From: Coffea arabica
Taxonomy: Eukaryota; Streptophyta; Magnoliopsida; Gentianales; Rubiaceae
Assembly (NCBI RefSeq): GCF_036785885.1
Contig: NC_092317.1
Span: 8,248,501 to 8,312,500, forward strand
Reading direction: 5' to 3'
Length of the DNA: 64,000 nucleotides
The notes beneath the pieces are model-generated. The model saw nothing but the letters and a program-made list of their open reading frames with translations. It did not search any database and had not been told where the DNA came from. The position numbers and the translations under genes were made by a program. Each line of letters starts with the position of its first letter. The stretch's first letter is position 1. Positions 11,807 to 22,602 of the stretch are shown here, one piece after another.

Positions 11807-13813
11807 ATTTGTAGAGAGTTAGACTGCTTTTTCTTTTATGTATTTTCTGAAGGTTCCAACAATATTGTACTACTTTGTGCCCTAATTTAATAGCATGTCT
11901 TTACATCTATGTTATTCCTCTACGCTTTCGTTTTTCCTTTATGTTTTGTCCTTTGCCTTTTTAGATGCTGGTGCTTGGAAGAAGATATATACCAAGTTAA
12001 ATTGAGACAGAAAGAGTAGGAAGGAGCCTTTTCTTCTATTATAAGTTATTCTTGTGCAGAAAACCTAAAAGTATATAAATACAAAAAGCGAGTTGAGCAT
12101 CTGCTTGGCTAAAAAATGCCCGTAACATAAAGTTTCCATTCCCGCATATCCTTTAAATCAATGTGTGCAATGAATTCGTTGCTTCGTGACACAATCAGAG
12201 TTTTGTCTGATCCAATTACATATGCATTCTTCGTTCGCGTAATTCATCCTATTAATTCCCGGAGAGATTCTACTATTTGGCTAGTTAGGACGAATGAGTA
12301 GCCGTGAAGCATGCTCCGGAGTGAGTATTAACGAGTGGTTACACGCTAGAGAGTTGAATTAAGGACTCCCCGGAGCATATGAGAACAACAAGAAAAAGAA
12401 AGAAAGAATCAAGTGATGCATCTTCAGTGCATGTCCGGGATGGTCAATGCGTTGTGCATTACCCCTTGCTTTAAGCATAATACCTAACTCTTCGACCAAA
12501 AAAGCTTTTGAACAAGTTTGGAATGCCATAAAAGACGAAAACTCGGATCACTTCTCTATCCCATTGGGGGTATACCGTATATGTGTGACGACTAGACAGG
12601 TTTGATCTCGGTTGATTATTTTACCTGATTGTAGATTTTGATTATGATTAATCATATTTTGGGATTTTCTCATTTGTTTTTGTACTTAGATTTTAGATTT
12701 TTTTTAATCTATAATCAACAAAATAGTAGCTTTTGCTGATTCTGATTATTCTCTATAATCACTTTCTATAATCAGATTTTACAAAATCTAAATCGAACGA
12801 GAACAAGGCCGTCATCTTCTTGTTGATCATTAGGGATGTTCTTAGTTTGGTTTTTTTGAGTATTGCCACAAAGTGCGAAGGCTTTCATATGACATGTCAT
12901 CACGACACAACATGGCAGACAAAGCAAGGGAGGAAGTTACAAAATCAAGTTGGCCTGCTCATATGCCGTTGCTTATTACAAGTATCATTCATTACGTGTC
13001 ATGGTTGTTCGAGTGTCTTGAAGATCGTAGATGGTTGATTGAAATTACTAGAAAAGAAGTTAAAGAAAAGTACAAGTAAATTCTAAAATTTCACATAAAA
13101 AGAATTCCAATTCAAAAAATTTACACCAATTATTGATCTCATTGAAGCTGTTAATGTCTTCCCTTTGAGCTTTATTTAAGTCGATTTGGTTCCGTTTCCG
13201 TTGTGGACCAAACATTTCTTTTGAACAACCCTACTTATTATTTACCATGTCGGTGCCTGAAAGTCACAAGTCGGCATCAATGAATGGAGAAGTGCATATT
13301 TTAACAAATGTAGTTTTTACGATACCTTTTGGTGATGAAGTAAATTTCACTTTGCTTGCTATTCTTGTGGAGTATTATTATTAATTGTAAGTATCTATTT
13401 GGTTGATTTTTTTTTTTTTTGTGTGTGTGGTGGCCTTATACTTTCTTGGTGGTGAATGAAACAGATGATGCATTAGGTGCTTTGTCATAGTCCTTAGACA
13501 TTTTTTTGGGTCGTGACTGGTGAGGAAATTTTTTTTAATGCATGTTTGACAAGTGATTTTGAAGTATTATTTACGAAACTTTACCTCTCCCATCACACAA
13601 ATATTTGAGGAATATATTTTGATTTCATCATCCTTCTCCCATCAGTCCATCTTTATTTACCTCTTCTAATTTGAGGTAACTTTTTAAAATAATTGTTTTG
13701 ACACTGCTCTGCCATGGAACCCCTTTTATCGGGGAAAAAAAAAGAAGCAAACACACAACCACCTAATATACCACTGTAAGTTCAGCTTTCATATGTAGTT
13801 TATTTTCCTTTTC

Positions 13814-13905
13814 GGTCAGTAAAATTAACTTAATTTATAAATTGGATGAAAGATTGGTTGGTCAGTAAAATTAACTTAATTTATAAATTGGATGAAAGAT
13901 TGGTT
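13814..13905. repeat. 46-bp tandem duplication
   Basis: Two identical adjacent 46-bp copies (13,814-13,859 and 13,860-13,905), each starting GGTCAGTAAAATTAACTTAA and ending GATTGGTT. This is a recent slippage or template-switch event. Confidence 0.9.
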
Positions 13906-14606
13906 GGACGGTACAGAGGAGGAAAGGGAGTGCAAACGAGAAATTCGATTCGAGACATTCGATTTATCCGTTAAATAAAAAAATAACTTTGTTTATACAT
14001 AGAGAATGGAAACATCTTTTTCATTTTCAAGGAACATTTTCAAGGAACAATATCTTTTAGGCCCAAATTGATATTCGAAAACGAAAACAAATTCATGTGA
14101 CCGGCAGCCAATCGAGGGATGCACATGAGGTCAACAGACCTGGCCCAATTCTGATAGTTTGAGCTTAATATTTGGGTCCCATAGCTTAATCCGTTTTGGA
14201 CCTATTGGGAAAAGTTTACACTAAAGCACATGGGTTATATTTTAGGTTTAGAAATACTAAATGAGGTAGCAATTAGCACGTGGAGGTTTAACCTTAAGTA
14301 TATTCTTAGAAGACTAAACAATTGAGTTGAGACACATTCTAGCTAAACTAAACTTTTATTATTATCTCTCTCTCTCTTAACCCTAGAGTTAATTTAGACC
14401 CTCCAAGCATTTGAAAGCTACTTAATTTTCTATACCTTTATTCACCTGCTCCCAACTTTAAATTTTATACACATTCATCCACTGTTTATAATCCAAATGT
14501 ATCAAGTGCTAGCTGTTATATATGCGTTTTTGTTATCAAGTGCTAGGGTTTCCTGACCATAGGCTTCCGGACTATGTGTGGGAGATTATTATAGCCAAAA
14601 GTGAAT

Positions 14607-14890
14607 GATCCATTTATCCTTGCACCTGAGGAACTTCAGTCTATTCCTCAATAGATTCATACCTGGTTGAAAGGCAAATATATATTGCCAAATATTCTGT
14701 CAGAAAGTGGAGGTGCAAAATAAAGCAGGGTTTTTTGTTAGGAGAGAAGTTACATTAACCATCCATTTATCCTTACCGTGAGGAACTTCAGTCTGCTCCT
14801 CCACGGATTCGTGCCCAGTTAAAGGGCAAACCTAAATTGCCAAACAACCTGAAGTATTCTGTCGGGAAGTGGAGGCGCAAAATTGTGCAA
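14607..14890 (+). pseudogene. Tandemly duplicated coding-like fragment, identity unknown
   Basis: Two diverged copies (about 14,607-14,720 and 14,758-14,885) share GAGGAACTTCAGTCT, ATTGCCAAA and GGAAGTGGAGG in the same order. The second can be read in one frame as EELQSAPPRIRAQLKG followed by KLPNNLKYSVGKWRRK. The first has a stop within the equivalent frame and a short deletion. It looks like a duplicated exon of a dead gene, but I do not recognise the protein. Confidence 0.35.
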
Positions 14891-15169
14891 ATTTGTAAGA
14901 CGGTTCTAATCTACCCAGCAGATCAGCAACAAAAGACACTAGCTACAGCAGCTAATAAATCTATTGATAGGAAAAATACCACCAGCAGTCATATGTCTCC
15001 TTGACTATGAAGATACACCTGAGTCCATCTCCATGACAAATCTAATTTACGCACATTACACAAACCGGATAAGAACAAATTTTGTTAGTTTTCAATGGAA
15101 AGTGCTTATCAATTTTTGTTGGGTGTTACCGTTGTAGTGGATGAGACATTGTTGGGTGTTACCAGCCTA

Positions 15170-15261
15170 GGTATGGCAGGAGGGAGTGGTTTGCTTAGAG
15201 ATGATGGTTAAGGCAAGTGGAGTTTTGGCTTTGTAATTAATATTGAATTGTCATCCAATCT
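15170..15261 (+). pseudogene. LINE RNase H-like domain, 5' fragment
   Basis: One frame reads AGGSGLLRDDG, a stop, then GKWSFGFVINIELSSN. This is the beginning of the RNase H-like domain common at the end of plant LINE polyproteins. The frame is broken by a stop and then interrupted by an inserted LTR element; the domain appears to resume at 16,774. Confidence 0.6.
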
Positions 15262-16772
15262 TTGATGGAATTAAACTAAGCTATTCTATTTATTTATTTC
15301 CCAATTCTTTGAGTTTCTTGTTTTGGTGTCTTGTTTATTTAATTTTCATATTAGTTTAGTAAATCTCAAATCACTTCTAAATAAATTTTGGTTTACAATT
15401 GTATTTGTTTAGGAAGTTTTACAATTGTATTTGAAGACATTTTTTCAAACTATTAGAGTTTAGGATATTGTCCAAATGGGGTTCACGGAATCGAGAGTAG
15501 GTACGGAATCATCAACCAATGCAGTTAAAGAGTTAGAGAGAAATAGATAGTTGAATTACAAGACATTTCACTATCTCAGTATGAAAGTCTAGTTGCATGT
15601 ATTCAAAAAATTCATAAATGAAAAGATGGCAAGGGAGGCTTAGAAAATTTTGATAAATTCTTATTATGGTCATGGTAGAGAAGAAATTTGTGATGAAAAA
15701 TAAGAAAAAGAATTTTTGAATGAGACCAAGAGAGAAGAAATTGTAGGTGCACTTGAAGGTGAAAATTTGTGATTCAAAATGAAATTTCACGAGTGATTGA
15801 GAAAGGAAGTGAATTTACTGGTGAAATTGAAATTGTGATTGAAGATCGTGGCGAGGTAAAAAATATTGACTTTATTAGAATTGATATTTGTTTGAAAAAA
15901 CAAATCAAGTGATGGAGTTGGTTGATAATAATTGTAGAATGAACGGTTTAGTTGAAAATTGTGGTACTACTAAAGTTAATGAAATTGTTAGTGTGAAAAA
16001 ATTAAAGGAAAAATATGATGATGTTAAAAATTTTGTTGGTGAAAATTATGATTTTGTGGTGTTGGGAGATTTTCTTGATTATGTAAATGAATTAAATAAT
16101 GGATTAATCAAGAATGAATGTACATGTTTGAGTTTTTTGACAGAAGTGATTGAGCCATGAAATTATTTGAAAAGTACATGTTTCATCCATTACCACGAGT
16201 GAAGCTGAAATTGATGATCAATTACAAGTTGGAGCAGCACATTATTTATATAGCAACTAAATTATCCACAGAGATTGAAGTTCGAGATGGCATTGGAGAT
16301 GATCATCATAAGAGTTTAGTATAAGGGAGGCAATAATAGAATTAAACTAAGCTATTCTATTTGTTTATTTTCTAATTTTTTTAGTTTCTTGTTTTAGTGT
16401 CTTGTTTATTTAGTTTCTATATTAATTTAGAAAAGTCTCTAGTCAGTTCCAAATAAGTTTCAATTTGTAATTGTGTTTGTTTAATAAATTTTACAGTCTA
16501 TAAATACTATAAGTCTAATGCATTCTTTTTGGAAAGTTGAGTTCAGTCAAGTTGGTAAATAGAGAAAAATCTTTTAAGTTAAGAGTTGTGAGTTGTTGTA
16601 AGCAAAAAATTACAACCTGATATTGTTCTTGTTGAGTTTTGAATTAATAAAATTATTGAGTAATTTATTTGTGTGTTCATTCTTCTTCTCCTCTTCCCAT
16701 ATATTTTATATGTTTGCAAATTGCTTCTACTGTGCTCTTTTTTTTTTCTTTTTTTTTTTTTTTTGGCGCCAA
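15262..16772 (+). mobile_element. Decayed LTR retrotransposon nested in a LINE fragment
   Basis: A direct repeat starting GAATTAAACTAAGCTATTCT occurs at 15,268-15,425 and at 16,339-16,500. The right copy continues to about 16,772 and behaves like a 3' LTR; the left copy is shortened. The sequence between has a 90-codon AT-rich frame (15,888-16,160) without a recognisable domain. The flanks CAATCT (15,256-15,261) and CAGTCT (16,773-16,778) may be a worn target duplication. Confidence 0.55.
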
Positions 16773-16773
16773 C

Positions 16774-17005
16774 AGTCTAGCTGCTGAACTTTGGGCAATT
16801 TGGTAAGGTTTGCATCAGGAGCTATTATTCATTGCAGTATGAAAGTAGGTAATTTGTATGCACATGCCTTGGCAAAGTTAAGCTTAGACATGCAAGAGGG
16901 GATTATTCTAAAGTGGGTAATTTGTGCAAATGGCTTAGCAAAGTTAAGTTTAGGCAATCTTCTTCGCTCTCATATTTATGCTTCAAATCTTGAACTTAAA
17001 AGTTA
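16774..17005 (+). pseudogene. LINE RNase H-like domain, 3' fragment
   Basis: The frame starting at 16,774 reads SLAAELWAIW, a stop, then GL, the canonical continuation of the LINE RNase H domain. Further on VGNLYAHALAKLSL matches the domain's C-terminal helix. A partial internal duplication repeats the 'AKLSL' segment. Together with 15,170-15,261 it makes one interrupted domain. Confidence 0.6.
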
Positions 17006-17413
17006 GGGGTAAAAGAGGTGTGGAGGGTGGTGGGAGGATAAAAAAAAAATCAAAATTGTGTCAAAGAAAAAGAGGTAAACTTAGGCATGCAAGATGGAAT
17101 TAGCTTAGCAAAGTCCGTCATATATTGCGACTCATTGTCGGTCTATCCATATCTTCAATGTATTTAGGCCTTAGGCCTCCTTTAAAGAAAAAAAAAGAAA
17201 AACACTTAAGAAGCTGGTCCTGCCCCTAATCTATATTTAGGACCACAGCAACGAAAGCCCAAAACGAAGACGATTTTGATCTCAGCTTCTTCAGCTCTAA
17301 ATCGAATTCAAAATCCGGGCGATCAGGACGTGGGTGGCTAACTCCCGCTCTTATCGCTTCCATGATTACACTTTCGTATCAAAAACTGAAGTCTAACTCA
17401 AACCCCACCATGC
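17006..17413. other. 5' flank of the 282-residue gene
   Basis: Non-coding, with purine-rich tracts near 17,040 and 17,190. It probably contains the promoter and leader of the gene starting at 17,414, but I see no clear TATA element to assign. Confidence 0.4.
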
Positions 17414-18262
17414 ATGAAAAGCCACAGACAGCAATCAATTGTTATGGTACCACAAAAGAAAAAGAAAAATCCCATTATCATGGAAAACCCAAAAGCCCCA
17501 CCTGAAAGATCCCAAAAGGATTCAATTTTCCAAAAATTTGTAGACCTTGAACAAGAATGGTTCACCTATAAACACACAAAACCACGACCCCATTTGCGTA
17601 GATGTTCTACAGGAGGCTTTTCTGATTCCTTTATTCCTAAAACTTCTCTTAACAGTGATAAACTCCTTGGAAATTCTCCAAGGAGTTTGATGTCTTCTTT
17701 ACAAGGAGACAGAAGGAGGTCGTCTCCTATAATATTAGATGATGAGAGGTTTTGGAAGGTGAGAACTAACGATCTTGCGATGCAAGAAATTTTGAAGGAG
17801 AGAAGGGCTGCTTTAGTTACTGGAAAGCTTAAAGGAAGAAGGCTTTTTGGAGGGCCAGAAGAAGGTGATCAGGAAATATGCAGTGATTGTTTTGATTTTC
17901 TTGAAGAAAGTGAAGTTTGGTCTGTGGAGTCCTATGTTACTTCTGATGATAACAATGATCATGATCATGATGAAGAAAAGAAAAACTTTGAGGATTGTGG
18001 AAGCCGTGATGAAAAAGATAAAGCCAGTTTTGGATCGTTAGATGGTTCTTGTTTGTGTAATGAGGAAATGGTGGAAGAAGAAAAGATGGAGATGAAGATG
18101 AATGAGAAGGCAAGAGTTGGTGGTGGGAAATTGAAGCTTGGAAATGCAGGAAGATGGATGCTTGCTCTGGCATGGTTTACAATGGTGACAATGGTTCTGA
18201 TCTCAATGCGTTGTAATGGGGGAAATCTGCATGAAGAGAAGGTGATTTTGATCCCAACATAA
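17414..18262 (+). CDS. Uncharacterised plant protein with C-terminal membrane anchor
   Basis: A single uninterrupted 282-residue frame whose composition is unlike the surrounding low-complexity ORFs. I do not recognise the family. The N-terminus is basic (PQKKKKNP). Residues about 60-110 contain Ser/Arg-rich stretches (LRRCSTGGFSDSF, GDRRRSSP) that could be phosphorylated. Residues 120-150 are Lys/Arg/Glu-rich and probably helical (EILKERRAALVTGKLKGRR). A strongly acidic linker with DDNNDHDHDEEKK follows. Residues about 248-265 form one hydrophobic segment (WMLALAWFTMVTMVLISM) with a short tail, suggesting a tail-anchored protein with a cytosolic N-terminus. The first Met is used; Met11 and Met23 are possible alternative starts. 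An upstream out-of-frame ATG overlaps the start region at 17,410. Confidence 0.75.
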   Translation: MKSHRQQSIVMVPQKKKKNPIIMENPKAPPERSQKDSIFQKFVDLEQEWFTYKHTKPRPHLRRCSTGGFSDSFIPKTSLNSDKLLGNSPRSLMSSLQGDRRRSSPIILDDERFWKVRTNDLAMQEILKERRAALVTGKLKGRRLFGGPEEGDQEICSDCFDFLEESEVWSVESYVTSDDNNDHDHDEEKKNFEDCGSRDEKDKASFGSLDGSCLCNEEMVEEEKMEMKMNEKARVGGGKLKLGNAGRWMLALAWFTMVTMVLISMRCNGGNLHEEKVILIPT

Positions 18263-18718
18263 ATATGTAGTGTAATCGTCTGTTTCATTGATATGTCGAT
18301 TTTCAAGTCCAAATAGCATTGAATTTTGTTTTTTATTTGTTACTTATTCATCATCTCTGAAATCTTGTTTTATTATCTCGTTTGGTTTTATCTTGATTTA
18401 GTTGATAGTGAAACCTGTTTATGTTTGGTGATTTACAGTTATTCTGTAATGCAGTTGATTAAGAATAATGACTTGACAAGGAGATTACCGATGTTAACAT
18501 ATTGATACAAGAATAAGATAATGGTCAAGTCTTTCTGATAATTCACGAACACATAATTTTCTTTAGGATATCGTGATTTGGTAAATACAAGAAGTCAGAT
18601 AGATAATCACAATTCTGATCTCGCTGTTTAAAAAGGAATCCTAGACCTAGAATAATGCATGGCAAGGTTATCTGCGAGCAATATCTACTTCTAGTTGAAT
18701 TTTGAGTGTCACGTTAGG

Positions 18719-18764
<46 letters not shown>

Positions 18765-19789
18765 ACTACTTTTATCTCTTTTGTGCAATTTGATCTTTCA
18801 TACATTAAAAAAATGAGGAGAGAGGAGAGAAATATTTTGCCTTATCAACCTGGACTAAAACATCTCAAGAAAGAGTGGAAAACCACATTGCACTTCTATT
18901 CTTTATTTCTTAGGACAAACAAGGACTTGGACTCAAATTGAAAATCAAAGTATTTGATTTTGCTGTTCATAAACAAAAATTAAAGGATTTCATTAAGCAA
19001 ATGCTGAAATTTATACAGCAAGAATTGCGTGATTAAGGTGGAGAGTTCCACAGTGATTCCAAAAAGCAATTGCAAATCAATGAGGCTCTACGTGAGGGAG
19101 GGAAAGATAGCATTTTATAATGTGCTCTTTACCCCAGTTTAGAAACACTTTTGCCCTTTCAAACTTCTCATGTTAGAGTTGGACGTCCTTGGGTAAATTT
19201 CTTTGTCTGTCTTTTACAAAGTGTCACCAATTTTACATTTTGTTCACCTTTGCTCTGATATGATTCTTATGTTCTTCATGATACAGTTCACAACTTTCAC
19301 GCATAAACGTATACTCTCTCCCAATATTTCTTTTATAAAAAAGCTTTCTTGCAATATGCTTTTGCCTTTTAGAGGAAATAACCCTTTTCCCTTTTCATGA
19401 TTGAAACTTTGCTGCACTAGCGCTCCAGTTACAGCTGGAATTGGGTAATGATTAGGAATGACTTCTTAGACCGTAAAGCCAATTTTTCAAAAATTATGAT
19501 CCGAATTCATTTCATTTTAGGTTTTTTTCAATATGGTCGTAGTTTCTTCTAGCTCCTGGCCTTGTTTGGATTGCATTTTACTGGATTTATTGTAGCGATT
19601 TGATATATATGAAATAAAAAAATGATTAGAAAATGTGTTCACGAAAAACGTAACAATTTTCTTCCAAACAAGGCCGTATGATCATCCATTTCACTAATCG
19701 AACATGTTAGAATCAGGTAAATGGACAAAAATGTAAAAACAAGAATCAAGCAAAACCAGAAATTACTATATAGTCTGATATTTATTTTG
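18263..19789. other. Intergenic region with (TA)n microsatellite
   Basis: The 3' flank of the 282-residue gene, followed by a (TA)n tract at about 18,723-18,760 and otherwise unremarkable AT-rich sequence. The short frames here show no domain. Confidence 0.5.
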
Positions 19790-20012
19790 AAGTGTTGTTA
19801 TTTACACTCCTATTATGTTATTTTCACTCTCACTATTTCATTTTTATTTTGATGAGACCATATTACCTTTACCCTAATTTCTTTTCCTTGCCTATGAGCT
19901 AACTTCACCAGATTTAATCAAGAAGTAAGGGTAAGGGTAATATGGTCTCATCAAAATAAAAATGGGATAGTGGAGTGCAAATAACATAATTGGAGTGTAA
20001 ATAACATCACTC
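19790..20012. mobile_element. 223-bp MITE with 85-bp terminal inverted repeats
   Basis: The left arm (TGTTATTTACACTCC... through TTTTGATGAGACCATATTAC) is nearly the reverse complement of the right arm (GTAATATGGTCTCATCAAAA... through GGAGTGTAAATAACA). The arms are about 85 bp with a spacer of about 50 bp. TTTATTTTG (19,781-19,789) and TTTATTCTA (20,013-20,021) are a possible 9-bp target duplication with two mismatches. It lies just downstream of the UAM/RGP gene. Confidence 0.75.
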
Positions 20013-20172
20013 TTTATTCTAATACAACTAAAAATTATTTTCATTGATGACAATGGAGAATACAAAGGACTTGACGAAGACAACTAACCTTCAGAATTCG
20101 GAAAGTAAATAAACACTCGTAAATGGAGCACAACTCGAAAGCAAACAAACACTGGAAATGGAAAAACAACTC

Positions 20173-22490
20173 CTACTTAGATTTCTTGGGTGGAACTGTA
20201 TCCTTCTTAGCATTGGCCACAGCTGGAACAGCCTCAGCTGGTGGGTTGAAATCTTCCCAAGCATCAATCCAGGTGATCATAGCATCAGCAAGCCTAACAA
20301 TATAGGGGTCAATGTGGTTCAGCTTTTCCTTGATAAGTTTGGCTAGTTCAACATAGCATTTTGCTGCAGTGTCACATTCTTTTGGCAGAGTCAGAGTTTG
20401 GAAGAATGGGATGATTTCCTCTTGCCAGAATAGACCTTTGTATTCCTTCCTCAAATTCACAAAAGGGTTGCTTGCTTTGCTGTGCCAAAGGTATGGTAGC
20501 CCTGTCTTCACTCCAAGATTCAGATGGTCGCAGATCAACTGCAAAATGCATAAACAATAGAGCATCTTCTCAGTAAATTAACGCGACTACAATGATCTAG
20601 ATGGGCTTATGCAAAGAAAAAAAATCATATATATATATATATATATATATCAAATTGCACAATTTTAAAACCAAACGAATCAATAACTTGGGAGAAAGTA
20701 ATTAATCGCTTTATCATAGTAATATTGTAGCACATATACATATTTAATCAGTCATTTGTCACTAAATTTGAAAAAGCGAACGTTGTTATATAAATAGCTT
20801 TTTTTTTGAAAAATATGTAATGCATGCAGCATATACTTAAGGGAGATCGTACCATCTCTTTTGCGTATCATACCCTAAAATTAAATTAAATTGTTGAATG
20901 GCAAAGTAAATATTTTTGGCTTTTGGATTATAACAATCATAATCATTTTAAATACTATCATATCATTGTCGGAGGATACAATTTAGGGAATAACCACAGA
21001 TTTTCCTATAGTTTTTTAGCCCTAACCTAGCATTTCATTTTATTTAAGTTCAAGCATTGCCTGGTTTACTACAAGAAGGTGACTAAACAAAATTTCAAAA
21101 GACAGGCACCTTGGAACACCAGCCAGCCAACATGTCGTCATATCTGCTAATAGGCTGTCCATCACCCATGAGCCCAAAGTACATAGCAGGGCCGATGAGT
21201 TCCCTATCGAATGCAAGGTTCATTGCACACATGGGATAGAATGCCCCTTTTGGGATGGTCATAACAGCGTCAACATACCTGGTCGAGCCAATACTTGTGG
21301 AAAGGATTGGTTGTTAGTAAATCTTCAAGACATGTATGATAACAATAACATAAGCACATTGGTGCATGTCTGTCTACCTTGATTCATTTTAGGCTAGGCT
21401 GTGACTAATGAAGTAACGAAAAGAGTACTAAGCTATTGTTAATCTTCCCTAAGGAACATGAATTTAGGCATGTTAAAATGTTAGTACACAAAGAAGATTA
21501 TGAACCAATTAACCTGGTATTTCTCTCAAGGGGTTTAACAAGTTGAGTTGGGGCATCATAGTCAGGTATATTGAGCCAGAGCCCGTGAGAGACGGCGGTA
21601 GGCACACCTTCCCTTAAGCTAAAGGGATAGCCACGGACAAAGTCAGCACCTTCCCTGTAGGGGTCGTAGAGAGTATTGAAGAAGAAGGGTGTTGAAGGTG
21701 TCTTCAGATTCAGTAGGTGTTGTTCCACTGTGTTTATATCTTTCCCATTTGGATCCTTGGCCACCTATATATATATCATTTGGCAATGCAAGGCAAAGAT
21801 AATGGAAGATATCAGTCAAAAAGTAGAATTAACTAATTTCATTACTGCTGACTTGATGATTGAGTAGGGTGTCACAATCATTTATTCCAAATTCCAAGTT
21901 TGGGCATATACCCCAATTGATATAGTAAATTAAAGCAAATGGCGCTCTATTAATGAACATTTTCCTTGTGGTTTCATTTCAAAATTGTGGTTCACAAAAG
22001 CAAAACATGAACTTCATAAAGTTAGCCCACCCTTCCATTTTCTTCCCTTCTAAAACACCAATCTCTCGTGTACTGATAAATGACTAAGATTTGCTTGCCC
22101 TTCAATTTCTTTGAAACTGATGCTATATCACATATCCAGGTTGAAAGAAAGATTACTTACAAAACAATCATCATCAACAGTGTAAATGTACTTCTTCTTG
22201 GAGACCAAGAAACCAAAGCACCTGCAGCCCCCATCCTTAAAGGAGATGCAACTGGCTTTTGGACCCAAAATTCTGTTGATATCGTTCCGATTGTAGAGGT
22301 CATAGTCAAAGCCATCTGGGACTTTAATAACCTTAGTAGGATCACCATCTTGAACTATGATCAAATGGTATGGCTCAAAAAATGGCCTCCACACCTCCAG
22401 AAAATCCAAACTCCTAATTGTTGGGATCACAATATCCAACTCATCCTTCAATGGCACTGATGGGAAAGATTTCACTTGCTTGGGGGCCAT
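20173..22490 (-). CDS. RGP: UDP-arabinopyranose mutase / reversibly glycosylated polypeptide
   Basis: The four exons are complement(20173..20538, 21110..21278, 21514..21764, 22161..22490), 371 residues, close to the usual family size. All junctions are GT..AG and the phases join cleanly. The enzyme interconverts UDP-arabinopyranose and UDP-arabinofuranose for cell-wall arabinan, AGP and extensin glycosylation, acting at the cytosolic face of the Golgi in homo- or hetero-oligomers. The N-terminal [11 protein letters not shown] and the TVDDDCF motif (the DxD-type nucleotide-sugar site, about residues 104-110) mark the GT75 fold. [18 protein letters not shown] contains the region of the auto-glycosylated arginine. 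[20 protein letters not shown] and [11 protein letters not shown] are conserved C-terminal blocks. The Lys-rich tail ends KKSK. I cannot assign which RGP paralogue it is. Confidence 0.95.
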
Positions 22491-22594
22491 CCTTTCTCTC
22501 TTTCCTAATTTGGTAATAGTTGGGGGAGAGTTGGATGTATGGGGTTATGGGATGCCTTGGAATTTAAAGAATGTCTTCTTCACGTACAGCCACC

Positions 22595-22602
22595 CTATAT
22601 AG
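22595..22602 (-). promoter_or_regulatory. Probable TATA box of the UAM/RGP gene
   Basis: CTATATAG on the minus strand, about 105 bp upstream of the ATG at 22,490, within a purine/pyrimidine-mixed stretch free of other TATA-like runs. The position suits a short 5' leader. Confidence 0.55.

Larger units (their letters stand above)
11807..15170. other. Intergenic region with duplications and a T/A-rich inverted repeat
   Basis: No supported gene. An inverted repeat built on 'gattttgattatgattaat' lies near 12,620-12,800. A 72-codon frame near 12,820-13,080 has no recognisable motif. A perfect 46-bp tandem duplication lies at 13,814-13,905. Two related segments with residual coding character lie at 14,607-14,720 and 14,758-14,890. 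Confidence 0.5.

Noticed and set aside
12820-13080. Overlapping 68- and 72-codon frames as a small gene
   Set aside because: Neither has a recognisable motif, and the two overlapping frames compete with no evidence for either.
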